Assembly (NCBI GenBank): GCA_021163585.1
Contig: JAGGTW010000048.1
Location: 1-15,678, forward strand
Reading direction: 5' to 3'
Source of the DNA: Desulfurococcales archaeon
GTDB taxonomy: Archaea > Thermoproteota > Thermoprotei_A > Sulfolobales > NBVN01
DNA: 15,678 bases
The translations under genes and the position numbers were made by a program. This document shows positions 7,581 through 14,346 of this stretch, piece by piece. The notes below the pieces were generated by a model that saw only the letters and a program-made list of their open reading frames with translations, was not told where the DNA came from and ran no database searches. Numbering within the stretch: the stretch's first letter is position 1; the number at the start of each line of letters is the position of its first letter.

Positions 7581-8171
7581 CTACCTCGGGTAACTCATCT
7601 CCTTAATCCCTTCCTTAGTAACAACAACCACATCCACGGCCTCCCCTGTAAAGGCATCACGCCTGATGGAGGCCCTCACAGCCTTTACAGCAACTTCCAC
7701 AGCCTTATCTATGTCCATATCCTTACTATACTCTGACTCTATCACGCCCACCGCTATAGGCGATCCCGAACCTGTCACAGCGTATTCCTCCTCGACATAG
7801 TCACCGAACCACTCAACAGCAAATAGTCTGGGGGCTTCATCATATCCTGCTATGAGTAGCTGAACTATGTACGGGAAGTACTTACTGCTATTCAAAATTA
7901 GTGACAGGTACGAAGCAAGCATCTTAATAGATATGGGTCTCCCAACTGCTATCTTATAGTTCCTAGCTTGATACTGAAGTACTGAAGCAATCATCTGCGC
8001 ATCCGCTACTAGTCCTGCCGTCGTCATGACTGCGTGGTCATCGATCCTAACTATCTTCCTGACTTTCTTATGCGCTACGTAGTATCCTGAACTCGCTCTC
8101 TTGTCAGCAGCCACGACCACGCCGTTTCTAGCAACTATACCTACTGTTGTTGTACCAGACATAAGTTTCAT
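7581..8171 (-). CDS. psmB: 20S proteasome beta subunit, catalytic
   Basis: This N-terminal threonine hydrolase subunit of the archaeal 20S proteasome degrades unfolded cytoplasmic proteins. After a short propeptide (MKLMSG), cleavage would expose T7 as catalytic Thr1. With that numbering, Asp17 is D23 and Lys33 is K39, so the active-site triad is present. TGSGSP and RRDAFTGE in the C-terminal half match the conserved serine and aspartate positions. Crenarchaea usually carry two beta paralogues, one of them inactive; this copy looks active. The ATG has SD GGTGAT 6 bases upstream, and a TATA-like GTATTAAAG (minus strand, around 8195-8205) precedes it. It leads the operon with aCPSF1 and diverges from egsA. 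Confidence 0.97.
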   Translation of the reverse strand: MKLMSGTTTVGIVARNGVVVAADKRASSGYYVAHKKVRKIVRIDDHAVMTTAGLVADAQMIASVLQYQARNYKIAVGRPISIKMLASYLSLILNSSKYFPYIVQLLIAGYDEAPRLFAVEWFGDYVEEEYAVTGSGSPIAVGVIESEYSKDMDIDKAVEVAVKAVRASIRRDAFTGEAVDVVVVTKEGIKEMSYPR

Positions 8172-8222
8172 AGTTAATCACCACGCTCCTGCAGTTACTT
8201 TAATACGGTCCTATGATGTAAG

Positions 8223-8232
8223 CTTTTATTAG
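8223..8232 (+). promoter_or_regulatory. Putative TATA box for egsA
   Basis: CTTTTATTAG lies about 35 bases before the ATG at 8264. The predicted transcription start near 8252 falls downstream of the possible GTG at 8240, which supports the ATG as the true start. Confidence 0.55.
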
Positions 8233-8263
8233 ATAATAAGTGTTACTCCTCTTAGGTATTCAA

Positions 8264-9325
8264 ATGAAGAATACAGGACCGCACGTATTCGACCTACCTA
8301 AGAGAGTTGTAATAGGAGGTGACATACTGCACACACTGCCCAACATCATTGACGACCTACACTTAGGAAGGCGCGTCTTCATAGTAACAGGTCCAAACAT
8401 ACGTAAGATCGTAGGGGAAGGAGTGGCCAACTCACTCAGCAATAAGAATTACTTAGTTGAATTAGGCACTGTTCGTAGCACCCACATAGATGAAGTAGAG
8501 AAAATTAAAGATGAAGTCACCGCCTTCAAGCCTACACTAATAATAGGGCTGGGCGGGGGTAAGTCCATAGACACCGCCAAGTATATCTCATCAAAGACCG
8601 GGATCCCCTTCATAAGCGTCCCGACAGCCGCATCTCATGACGGCATAGCCTCACCGTTCGCATCTATAAGAGGCATAGGAAGAGTTACTTCTGCTAAGGC
8701 TTCGCCACCTGTAGCCATAATAGCCGACATTAAAGTAATAGCTAAGGCACCCCACAGGCTATTGTTGGCGGGTGCAGGGGACTTAATAGGTAAGCTCACA
8801 GCTGTACTGGACTGGAGACTTGCTCACAAGCTTAAGGGAGACTACTACGGTGACTACGCCGCATCACTCTCACTGTTGTCAGCAAAACATGTGTTAAGCT
8901 TCAGCAAGATGATAAGTGCTGGCGGTTTAGATGCCATTAGAATAGTTATTGAAGGACTGATCAGTGCCTCAGTAGCGATGTGCATCGCGGGCTCAACCAG
9001 ACCCGCCAGCGGGTCTGAGCACTTATTTAGTCACGCGCTAGACGTAGTCGCTAACTACCCAGCACTTCATGGCGAGCAGGTCGCGGTCGGAACCATAATG
9101 ATGTCATACCTTCATGGACGTAATTGGAGGAAGATTAGAAGGATAGTAAAGAACCTAGGTCTACCGACAACAGCTAAAGAACTTGGTGTAAAGGATGTTG
9201 ATGTAGTTAAGGCGCTTACAATGGCACACGCAATACGTCCGGAGAGGTACACCATATTAGGAGAGTCCGGCCTAACCTGGGAAGCTGCCGAGAAACTAGC
9301 TAAGATTACGGGTGTGATTAACTAG
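8264..9325 (+). CDS. egsA: sn-Glycerol-1-phosphate dehydrogenase (NAD(P)+)
   Basis: This enzyme reduces dihydroxyacetone phosphate to sn-glycerol 1-phosphate, the backbone of archaeal ether lipids. It is a 353-residue member of the iron/zinc dehydrogenase family. The nucleotide-binding GGGKS is at 97-101, substrate-side ASHDGIASP at 123-131, and likely zinc ligands are D173 (GAGDL), H253 (SEHLF) and H269 (LHGEQ). I chose the ATG because its N-terminus (HVFDLPKRVVIG) matches the family, AGGT lies just upstream, and the TATA position implies that the in-frame GTG at 8240 is not transcribed. That GTG would add eight residues. The gene diverges from psmB, and UPF0179 follows 77 bases downstream. 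Confidence 0.96.
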   Translation: MKNTGPHVFDLPKRVVIGGDILHTLPNIIDDLHLGRRVFIVTGPNIRKIVGEGVANSLSNKNYLVELGTVRSTHIDEVEKIKDEVTAFKPTLIIGLGGGKSIDTAKYISSKTGIPFISVPTAASHDGIASPFASIRGIGRVTSAKASPPVAIIADIKVIAKAPHRLLLAGAGDLIGKLTAVLDWRLAHKLKGDYYGDYAASLSLLSAKHVLSFSKMISAGGLDAIRIVIEGLISASVAMCIAGSTRPASGSEHLFSHALDVVANYPALHGEQVAVGTIMMSYLHGRNWRKIRRIVKNLGLPTTAKELGVKDVDVVKALTMAHAIRPERYTILGESGLTWEAAEKLAKITGVIN

Positions 9326-9402
9326 TGTTTGAGGGCCAGCTCTGAAGATAAGAGTAATAAGCACCCCAAACTAAGTAACCAGAGAGCCTCCAGGTGATTG
9401 CA

Positions 9403-9843
9403 GTGAAGACCATAACCTTAGTTAGTTACATAGTGGCTAAGGAGGGCTATACTTTCCAATTCAAAGGAGGTTCTCCAGAATGTATGAACTGCAGATTCAG
9501 ACAGGTGTGCATCGATAAACTTAAGGTAGGTCACGTGTACCGCGTAATTAAGGTTATGAACATTAAGAATAAATGCCCTGTGAATGAATACGTAATTACA
9601 GTGGAAGTCACGGAGGTCGCTGTCGACGCATGCATTCCGAAGAAGTATGCAATTGAGTCAATGATAGTTCCTTATTCAAAAATCCAATGCGGTAAAAAAG
9701 ACTGCAGGTACTACAGGTTGTGCAGACCTGAGTTGCTACCAGATAGAGCAAGAGTTAAAGTTACGAAGGTCTTTAATGATAAGATCAAGTGTCCTCGGGG
9801 GCTTTCCTTATTGAAATCATCAGTTCTTGTTGTAGAAACTTGA
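9403..9843 (+). CDS. UPF0179 cysteine-rich protein
   Basis: This 146-residue archaeal protein of family UPF0179 has no established function. Nine cysteines are at 27, 30, 36, 58, 77, 96, 101, 107 and 130. Eight of them form two similar modules: C-x2-C-x5-C-x21-CP in the first half and C-x4-C-x5-C-x22-CP in the second. Each could bind a metal, or both together an Fe-S cluster; this is inference from spacing. Basic residues surround the sites (RFRQVC, RYYRLC), so nucleic-acid contact is possible. The GTG start is preceded by SD AGGTGAT (9392-9398) and yields the family-typical MKTITL. The in-frame GTG at 9394 overlaps that SD and is less likely. It converges on rpS6e. Confidence 0.88.
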   Translation: MKTITLVSYIVAKEGYTFQFKGGSPECMNCRFRQVCIDKLKVGHVYRVIKVMNIKNKCPVNEYVITVEVTEVAVDACIPKKYAIESMIVPYSKIQCGKKDCRYYRLCRPELLPDRARVKVTKVFNDKIKCPRGLSLLKSSVLVVET

Positions 9844-9855
9844 ACCCTCAAAAGT

Positions 9856-10506
9856 TCACGCGGAAATTAATTTGGTATTTATTTGAACTATCTCCTCACT
9901 CACAGTATTGCCTCTTACGTATTTTCTCCTCCTTTCACCCTTATTTCTGGGATGAAAGCCTGGAGGCCCTGACAGCAGAAGTGCTTTCTTACCTGAGCCA
10001 GGCAGTGTAGATACCATGGGAAATCCGGCGAAGTCTGAGCCACCAGTGATTAAGAGCTTCTTACCACCTATACCTATGACTGAGGCATCAACTGTCTCCC
10101 CTATCTTCCTACCTAAAAACGCTGAGGCCTTATCACCTGTTAAAGTTACTTGAAAGGCCTTTGCCCTAAAGACCTCGCCAACGGCCTCCTCCTGACCCAG
10201 CTTATCTGTTAGTAGAGCCTTGGGTACGTGCATTATGTTCTCAGGCACTTTTTCGTCTGCTACTACCTTAAAGGTAAACTTAACTTTATCGTTTGCAGCT
10301 CTGTTCCTCCATATTCTTAATGTCACTACTTTATAAGGGGTATCAAGTAATTCCAGAGTTTTCGGGTTGAGTCTCGCCTCAGGTAGGGCTCTGCCCTCCT
10401 TATGCTCTTCAGTATACTTAAGTTCATCTACGCCAGTGACCTTAACCCATACTACTCTAGGATCTCTTGCCTCAGGGTCATTGACTACTACCTTGAATTC
10501 CGGCAT
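9856..10506 (-). CDS. rps6e: 30S ribosomal protein S6e, long crenarchaeal form
   Basis: This small-subunit ribosomal protein has 216 residues. The second half (about 118 to the end) is the conserved S6e core, with KLLITGGSDFAGFPM, LLSGPPGFHP, GERRRKYVRGNT and EIVQIN. The first ~115 residues are a more divergent, similar-sized domain, as in Sulfolobus S6e, whereas many euryarchaeal versions are about 125-130 residues. The ATG has SD GGTGG a few bases upstream. A TATA-like AGTTTTTAAG (minus strand, 10540-10549) overlaps the pcm stop, giving S6e its own promoter although pcm lies upstream on the same strand. The regulatory C-terminal tail of eukaryotic S6 is absent. Confidence 0.96.
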   Translation of the reverse strand: MPEFKVVVNDPEARDPRVVWVKVTGVDELKYTEEHKEGRALPEARLNPKTLELLDTPYKVVTLRIWRNRAANDKVKFTFKVVADEKVPENIMHVPKALLTDKLGQEEAVGEVFRAKAFQVTLTGDKASAFLGRKIGETVDASVIGIGGKKLLITGGSDFAGFPMVSTLPGSGKKALLLSGPPGFHPRNKGERRRKYVRGNTVSEEIVQINTKLISA

Positions 10507-10539
10507 TCAACCACCTGCTGTGGTAAATCTTAACCGCTC

Positions 10540-10549
10540 CTTAAAAACT
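10540..10549 (-). promoter_or_regulatory. Putative TATA box for rps6e
   Basis: The minus strand reads AGTTTTTAAG immediately after the pcm stop codon. A start about 26 bases on, near 10519, would leave a short leader carrying the GGTGG SD of rps6e. Confidence 0.45.
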
Positions 10550-11224
10550 TTAAAATTCGCTGAATTTAAAGCCATACTTCCCAACTAAGGGGACGAAAAC
10601 ACACGGTATGCTGTACTCCTGCTTTACCTTCCCATTACTTTCCTTAGTAACTATTACAAGCCTCTGGAAGTACCTATTACCCACAGGTGCTACTAGCCTG
10701 CCACCAATCTTTAGCTGCTTCAAAAGTGGGTCAGGAATTTCTGGTGCTGCAGCCGTCACCATGATTCTATCATATGGTGCCGCTACTGAATATCCCAATG
10801 AGCCATCGCCATGTATAACCGTTACTCTCCTAAGGTATGAAAGCCTCCCTAAGTTATTCTTGGCGAATTCTACCAGCTCCTTAATCCTCTCTATAGTCCA
10901 CACGTGACCTGATTCACCCACTATTTCAGCGAGAACGGCTGCTTGGTAGCCGCTTCCAGTACCTACTTCTAACACCTTATTACCGAGTTCAGGGTCGAGA
11001 GCCTGAGTCATAATTGCTACCATGTGTGGCGCACTTATAGTCTGCCCATAACCAATAGGTAGTGGTGAGTCGTTATAGGCGTAGTCCCTATAGTTGGCTG
11101 GAACGAACTCTTCTCTAGGAACAGCAAGCATAGCCTTAATTACTTTCTCATTCTTCAATATACCTCCCCTTACTAGCTCTTCTACTAGTTCCCTTCTCCT
11201 CTCCCTGAAGTCCCGCACCTTCAT
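10550..11224 (-). CDS. pcm: Protein-L-isoaspartate O-methyltransferase
   Basis: This enzyme uses S-adenosylmethionine to methylate isoaspartyl residues in damaged proteins so that they can be repaired, a burden that grows at high temperature. The 224-residue length is typical. The substrate-side motif TISAPHM is at 62-68 and the SAM-binding VLEVGTGSG at 84-92, followed by an acidic strand end in WTIER. I chose the ATG at codon 3 of the longest frame because AGAGG sits at good spacing before it; the TTG two codons upstream would be too close to that SD. It shares a 33-base intergenic region with the divergent DUF371 gene, and rps6e lies downstream. Confidence 0.95.
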   Translation of the reverse strand: MKVRDFRERRRELVEELVRGGILKNEKVIKAMLAVPREEFVPANYRDYAYNDSPLPIGYGQTISAPHMVAIMTQALDPELGNKVLEVGTGSGYQAAVLAEIVGESGHVWTIERIKELVEFAKNNLGRLSYLRRVTVIHGDGSLGYSVAAPYDRIMVTAAAPEIPDPLLKQLKIGGRLVAPVGNRYFQRLVIVTKESNGKVKQEYSIPCVFVPLVGKYGFKFSEF

Positions 11225-11257
11225 ACACAAACCTCTAATACTTTATATTCTCAGGCA

Positions 11258-11752
11258 GTGAATAAAGGTAAATTAAGCAAACATACATCAGACATCATGG
11301 TGCTGGGCGCTTTGCTGAAATTAAACTGGTTTAGTGTGGAGGTTGTTAAATTTAAGGGACATAAAAATATTCAGGCTACACACCCAACTACTTTTGAAAT
11401 AACTAAGGAGAATTACTTAACAAGAAGAGGCGACTGCATAGTCGGTGTTTCGGCAGATAAGTCCCTCTCAGATTTCAGCAACATGTTTAAGAAATTAGTA
11501 AGGAAAGACGGAAGCACCTTAGTAATTGTAATAGCTGTGGAAGGCGTTGGTCACGACGTCGTCATTGCTAAGGGCTCTCAAAACCTATCATATAGTGATG
11601 AAACAAGAATAATTGTTAGGAAGTCGGCTTATACATCACCTAGTACCGCTGGGATACATGCAACTAAAGCAGCAGCTGACTTAGATAGAACTTTAATTCA
11701 TGGGTTGAAGGAAGGTAAAGAAGGCGTAGCTGTCTTCATTGTCTATAGGTGA
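11258..11752 (+). CDS. DUF371 family protein
   Basis: This protein matches DUF371, a small family conserved in archaea with no assigned function. The core begins near residue 30 with FKGHKNIQATHPTTFEITKE, continues with GDCIVGVSADKS, and has SPSTAGIHATKAAADLDR near the C-terminus. These His, Thr, Asp and Cys positions are family signatures. No membrane segments are seen. The start is uncertain. The longest frame begins with GTG (164 residues). An ATG at codon 14 (11297) gives 151 residues and fits a TATA-like CTTTATATT at 11241-11249 better, but neither has a clear SD. The family core needs only about 135 residues. The gene converges on the methylmalonyl operon with an 8-base gap. Confidence 0.85.
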   Translation: MNKGKLSKHTSDIMVLGALLKLNWFSVEVVKFKGHKNIQATHPTTFEITKENYLTRRGDCIVGVSADKSLSDFSNMFKKLVRKDGSTLVIVIAVEGVGHDVVIAKGSQNLSYSDETRIIVRKSAYTSPSTAGIHATKAAADLDRTLIHGLKEGKEGVAVFIVYR

Positions 11753-11760
11753 CATCATTC

Positions 11761-13443
11761 CTAGAAGACTTCAGGCGCCCTCCACTCACCCCAGGCCTCC
11801 CTAAGTACTCCGCTTATTTCTCCTAAGGTCGCCTTGGCCTTCACCGCCTCAAGGATCGGGTCAAATATGTTATCCTCCTCGTTTTCGGCAGCTCTTCTCA
11901 AAGCATTTAGTCTGCTCTCTAACTTAGTCTGATCTCTCTGAGCTCTGAATTTTCTTAGCCTTTCAATCACTCTCTGCCTAACCTCGGGGTCTACCTTAAG
12001 CACCTTAATACTCGGCACCTCCTCTTCGGCAAATAAATTCACACCTATTACTGGGACCTCACCCTTCTCAACCTTAACCTGCCACTCATACGCTGATCTA
12101 GCGATCTCCCTCTGCGGGTATCCCAACTCAATAGCCCTGATCATTCCGCCAAGCCTGTCCACCTCATCTATGATCTTCCACGCCCTCTCCTCAATTTCAT
12201 CTGTTAGCCACTCAATATAGTATGAACCAGCCAGGGGGTCGACAGTGTCAGCTACCCCTGATTCATATAGTAGTACCTGCTGAACCCTAATTGACAACTT
12301 AACAGACTCCTCCGTCGGCAGTGATAATGCCTCATCATAAGAATTGACGTGAAGCGACTGTGTCCCACCTAGCACGGCTGCTAATGCTTGAATAGTGGTT
12401 CTTATTAAGTTAACTAATGGCTGCTGAGCAGTCAGTAAGACCCCCGCTGTCTGCGTGTGGAATCTGAGCATCATGGACCTCGGGTTTTTCGCTCCAAATC
12501 TCTCCTTCATTATTTTAGCCCACATTCTCCTAGCTGCCCTGAACTTAGCTATCTGCTCGAATAGGTTTGTTCTGGCTGCAAAGAAGAAGGACAGTCTAGG
12601 AGCGAATTTGTCCACAGGTATCTTACCTCTCTCCAGAACCCACTTAACGTACTCTATAGCGTCAGCTAGGGTGAAGGCTATTTCCATAGCTGGCGTAGCA
12701 CCAGCCTCCTCGAAGTGATAGCCTGATATACTTATTGAGTTCCACCTAGGCATGTTCTTAGCAGCATATATTATTAGGTCTGTAGCGTACCTCATGGATG
12801 GTTCAGGAGGATAGATGTAGTTATTCCTAGCTATGTACTCCTTGAGGATATCGTTCTGGATAGTGCCAGTGAGAGTGGACTTATCCACACCACGTGACTC
12901 AGCAACAGCTATGTACATTGAAAGAACTTCAATAGCTGTAGCATTTATTGTCATGGATGTTGATATTTTACCCATTGGTATATCCTTGAATACTATGTCC
13001 ATTTCAACAACAGAAGGCATTGAAACCCCTACCTTACCTACCTCATACCACGCCAGCTTATGATCCGGGTCTAGACCTAACTGAGTAGGTAGGTCGAATG
13101 CCATACTTAATCCTGTCTGACCTATACTGAGTAAGTACCTATATCGCGTATTAGTATCTTCTGCCGAACCATAACCAGCATACTGCCTGATAGTCCACGG
13201 CCTGCCCCTATACATTGTCGGGTATGGACCCCTAGTAAAGGGGTAACTACCTGGAAAGCCTAGCCTTTCCAAGTAATTCCAATTCCTCTCCGCCAATTCC
13301 GCTGGGGTATAGAGCCTCCTTACTTCAATACCTTCTTCAGTCAGGAATTTAGCTTTACGCTCAGGAAGTTTCTTAAGTATGGGTTCTACTACCTCCTTCT
13401 CCCACTCCTTAAGTTTCTCCCTAAGCTTACTTACATCACTCAC
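11761..13443 (-). CDS. mcmA1: Methylmalonyl-CoA mutase, catalytic (alpha) subunit
   Basis: Together with the B12-binding subunit, this 560-residue protein interconverts (R)-methylmalonyl-CoA and succinyl-CoA. It is the TIM-barrel half only; the cobalamin domain is encoded separately, as is usual in archaea. Signature stretches are TRGPYPTMYRGRPWTIRQYA, with Y78, and IQNDILKEYIARNNYIYPP, with R206. The latter fits the methylmalonyl-specific arginine; isobutyryl-CoA mutase has a different residue there. SISGYHFEEAGA carries the catalytic H243. I chose the GTG at codon 4 of the longest frame. It has SD AGAGGTG at 6 bases and overlaps the epimerase stop as GTGA, a 4-base translational coupling. 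It is the last gene of the three-gene operon. Confidence 0.96.
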   Translation of the reverse strand: MSDVSKLREKLKEWEKEVVEPILKKLPERKAKFLTEEGIEVRRLYTPAELAERNWNYLERLGFPGSYPFTRGPYPTMYRGRPWTIRQYAGYGSAEDTNTRYRYLLSIGQTGLSMAFDLPTQLGLDPDHKLAWYEVGKVGVSMPSVVEMDIVFKDIPMGKISTSMTINATAIEVLSMYIAVAESRGVDKSTLTGTIQNDILKEYIARNNYIYPPEPSMRYATDLIIYAAKNMPRWNSISISGYHFEEAGATPAMEIAFTLADAIEYVKWVLERGKIPVDKFAPRLSFFFAARTNLFEQIAKFRAARRMWAKIMKERFGAKNPRSMMLRFHTQTAGVLLTAQQPLVNLIRTTIQALAAVLGGTQSLHVNSYDEALSLPTEESVKLSIRVQQVLLYESGVADTVDPLAGSYYIEWLTDEIEERAWKIIDEVDRLGGMIRAIELGYPQREIARSAYEWQVKVEKGEVPVIGVNLFAEEEVPSIKVLKVDPEVRQRVIERLRKFRAQRDQTKLESRLNALRRAAENEEDNIFDPILEAVKAKATLGEISGVLREAWGEWRAPEVF

Positions 13444-13844
13444 TCCCCACACCTCTCTAGAATCTCTAGTAACACGCCATGAGTAGCTTTAGGATGTATG
13501 AAGTTTATTTTTCTTTTTCCACCAGCTACGAGTTTGGGTACGTCATAAACTAAAGGCACTCCTCTCTCCCTAAGTCTCTTTGAGACCTCTTCTACATCAT
13601 CTACCCTTATCGCTAAATGATGAATGCCCTCACCACGCTTACTAACGAATCTACTTATGGCTGAATCCTCGGAAGTACCCTCAAGGAGTTCTATGAAGAC
13701 ATCGCCGACCTTAAATATAGCTATTCTCACCCTCTCCTCAGGAACTTCTTCTCTTTCAATAAGTTCAAGCCCAAGTACGTCTTTATAGAATCTTACTGCT
13801 TCATCAAGATTTTTAACAGCTATGCCTAAGTGATCTAATTTCAT
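13440..13844 (-). CDS. mce: Methylmalonyl-CoA epimerase
   Basis: This 134-residue glyoxalase/VOC-fold enzyme converts (S)- to (R)-methylmalonyl-CoA, supplying the mutase. Two beta-alpha-beta-beta-beta repeats are visible: MKLDHLGIAVKNLDEAVRFY opens the first and GIHHLAIRVDDVEE the second. Likely metal ligands include H5, a histidine of the HH pair (75-76) and E127 (LLEIL). I chose the ATG four codons inside the longest frame. It gives the canonical N-terminus and overlaps the upstream stop as ATGA. An AGGA lies nearby and GAGGAG is about 11 bases upstream. The gene sits between the two mutase subunits, which confirms its substrate. Confidence 0.95.
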   Translation of the reverse strand: MKLDHLGIAVKNLDEAVRFYKDVLGLELIEREEVPEERVRIAIFKVGDVFIELLEGTSEDSAISRFVSKRGEGIHHLAIRVDDVEEVSKRLRERGVPLVYDVPKLVAGGKRKINFIHPKATHGVLLEILERCGE

Positions 13845-14281
13845 TTCCTGCCACACTCCTCTGCAGCTTTTTTATAAATCTCCACTATTCTTCTTAAAGG
13901 TGTGCCAGGCCCTAGAACCTCGTAAACACCCATTTTCTTTAGCTCCTCCACGTCATCTGGGGGTATTATCCCGCCGACAACTACCGGGATGCTGAGGTTC
14001 TTCTCCTTCATTAACTTAAGTAGGTCACTGACTAACTCTATATGCGAACCCGACAGTATTGAAACACCTACGACATCAGCGTCCTCTTCTAGTGCAGCTT
14101 CTACAACATCCTCGGGTGCTTGATGTACGCCTAAGTAAATCACTTCTATACCTGCATCGCGGAGAGCACGAGCTACGACCTTAGCTCCCCTATCATGTCC
14201 GTCAAGACCTAATTTAGCAACTATAGCCCTTAACTTCTTAGACTGAATCTTCTTTGAAGCCTCTACTTGTGATTGAATCAA
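13841..14281 (-). CDS. mcmA2: Methylmalonyl-CoA mutase, B12-binding subunit
   Basis: This 146-residue Rossmann-like cobalamin-binding subunit completes the mutase. The lower axial ligand is H29 in DGHDRG (27-32), the DxHxxG motif. SILSGSH (74-80) and VVGGIIPPDD (101-110) contact the corrin tail in homologues. The start is TTG with GGGAAG three bases upstream; no ATG precedes the conserved strand, and the first ~15 residues are a polar lead. It is the first gene of the operon. Its promoter is probably in the AT-rich gap upstream. No MeaB/ArgK chaperone GTPase gene is in the operon or elsewhere in the window. Confidence 0.95.
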   Translation of the reverse strand: MIQSQVEASKKIQSKKLRAIVAKLGLDGHDRGAKVVARALRDAGIEVIYLGVHQAPEDVVEAALEEDADVVGVSILSGSHIELVSDLLKLMKEKNLSIPVVVGGIIPPDDVEELKKMGVYEVLGPGTPLRRIVEIYKKAAEECGRK

Positions 14282-14310
14282 GTACTTCCCTTAATGTACT
14301 AGAGCTTATG

Positions 14311-14332
14311 AAGTAAAATATTTTTATTAAAA
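14311..14332 (-). promoter_or_regulatory. AT-rich promoter of the methylmalonyl-CoA operon
   Basis: The minus strand carries TTTTAATAAAAATATTTTAC about 30-50 bases before the TTG of mcmA2, with two overlapping TATA-like hexamers. It is the only candidate promoter between the methyltransferase gene and the operon. Confidence 0.5.
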
Positions 14333-14346
14333 CATACTTCTTTTTT

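Noticed and set aside
12455..12718. Rightward open frame inside mcmA1
   Set aside because: It is antisense to intact, conserved mutase codons; the hydrophobic look is a by-product of the opposite reading.
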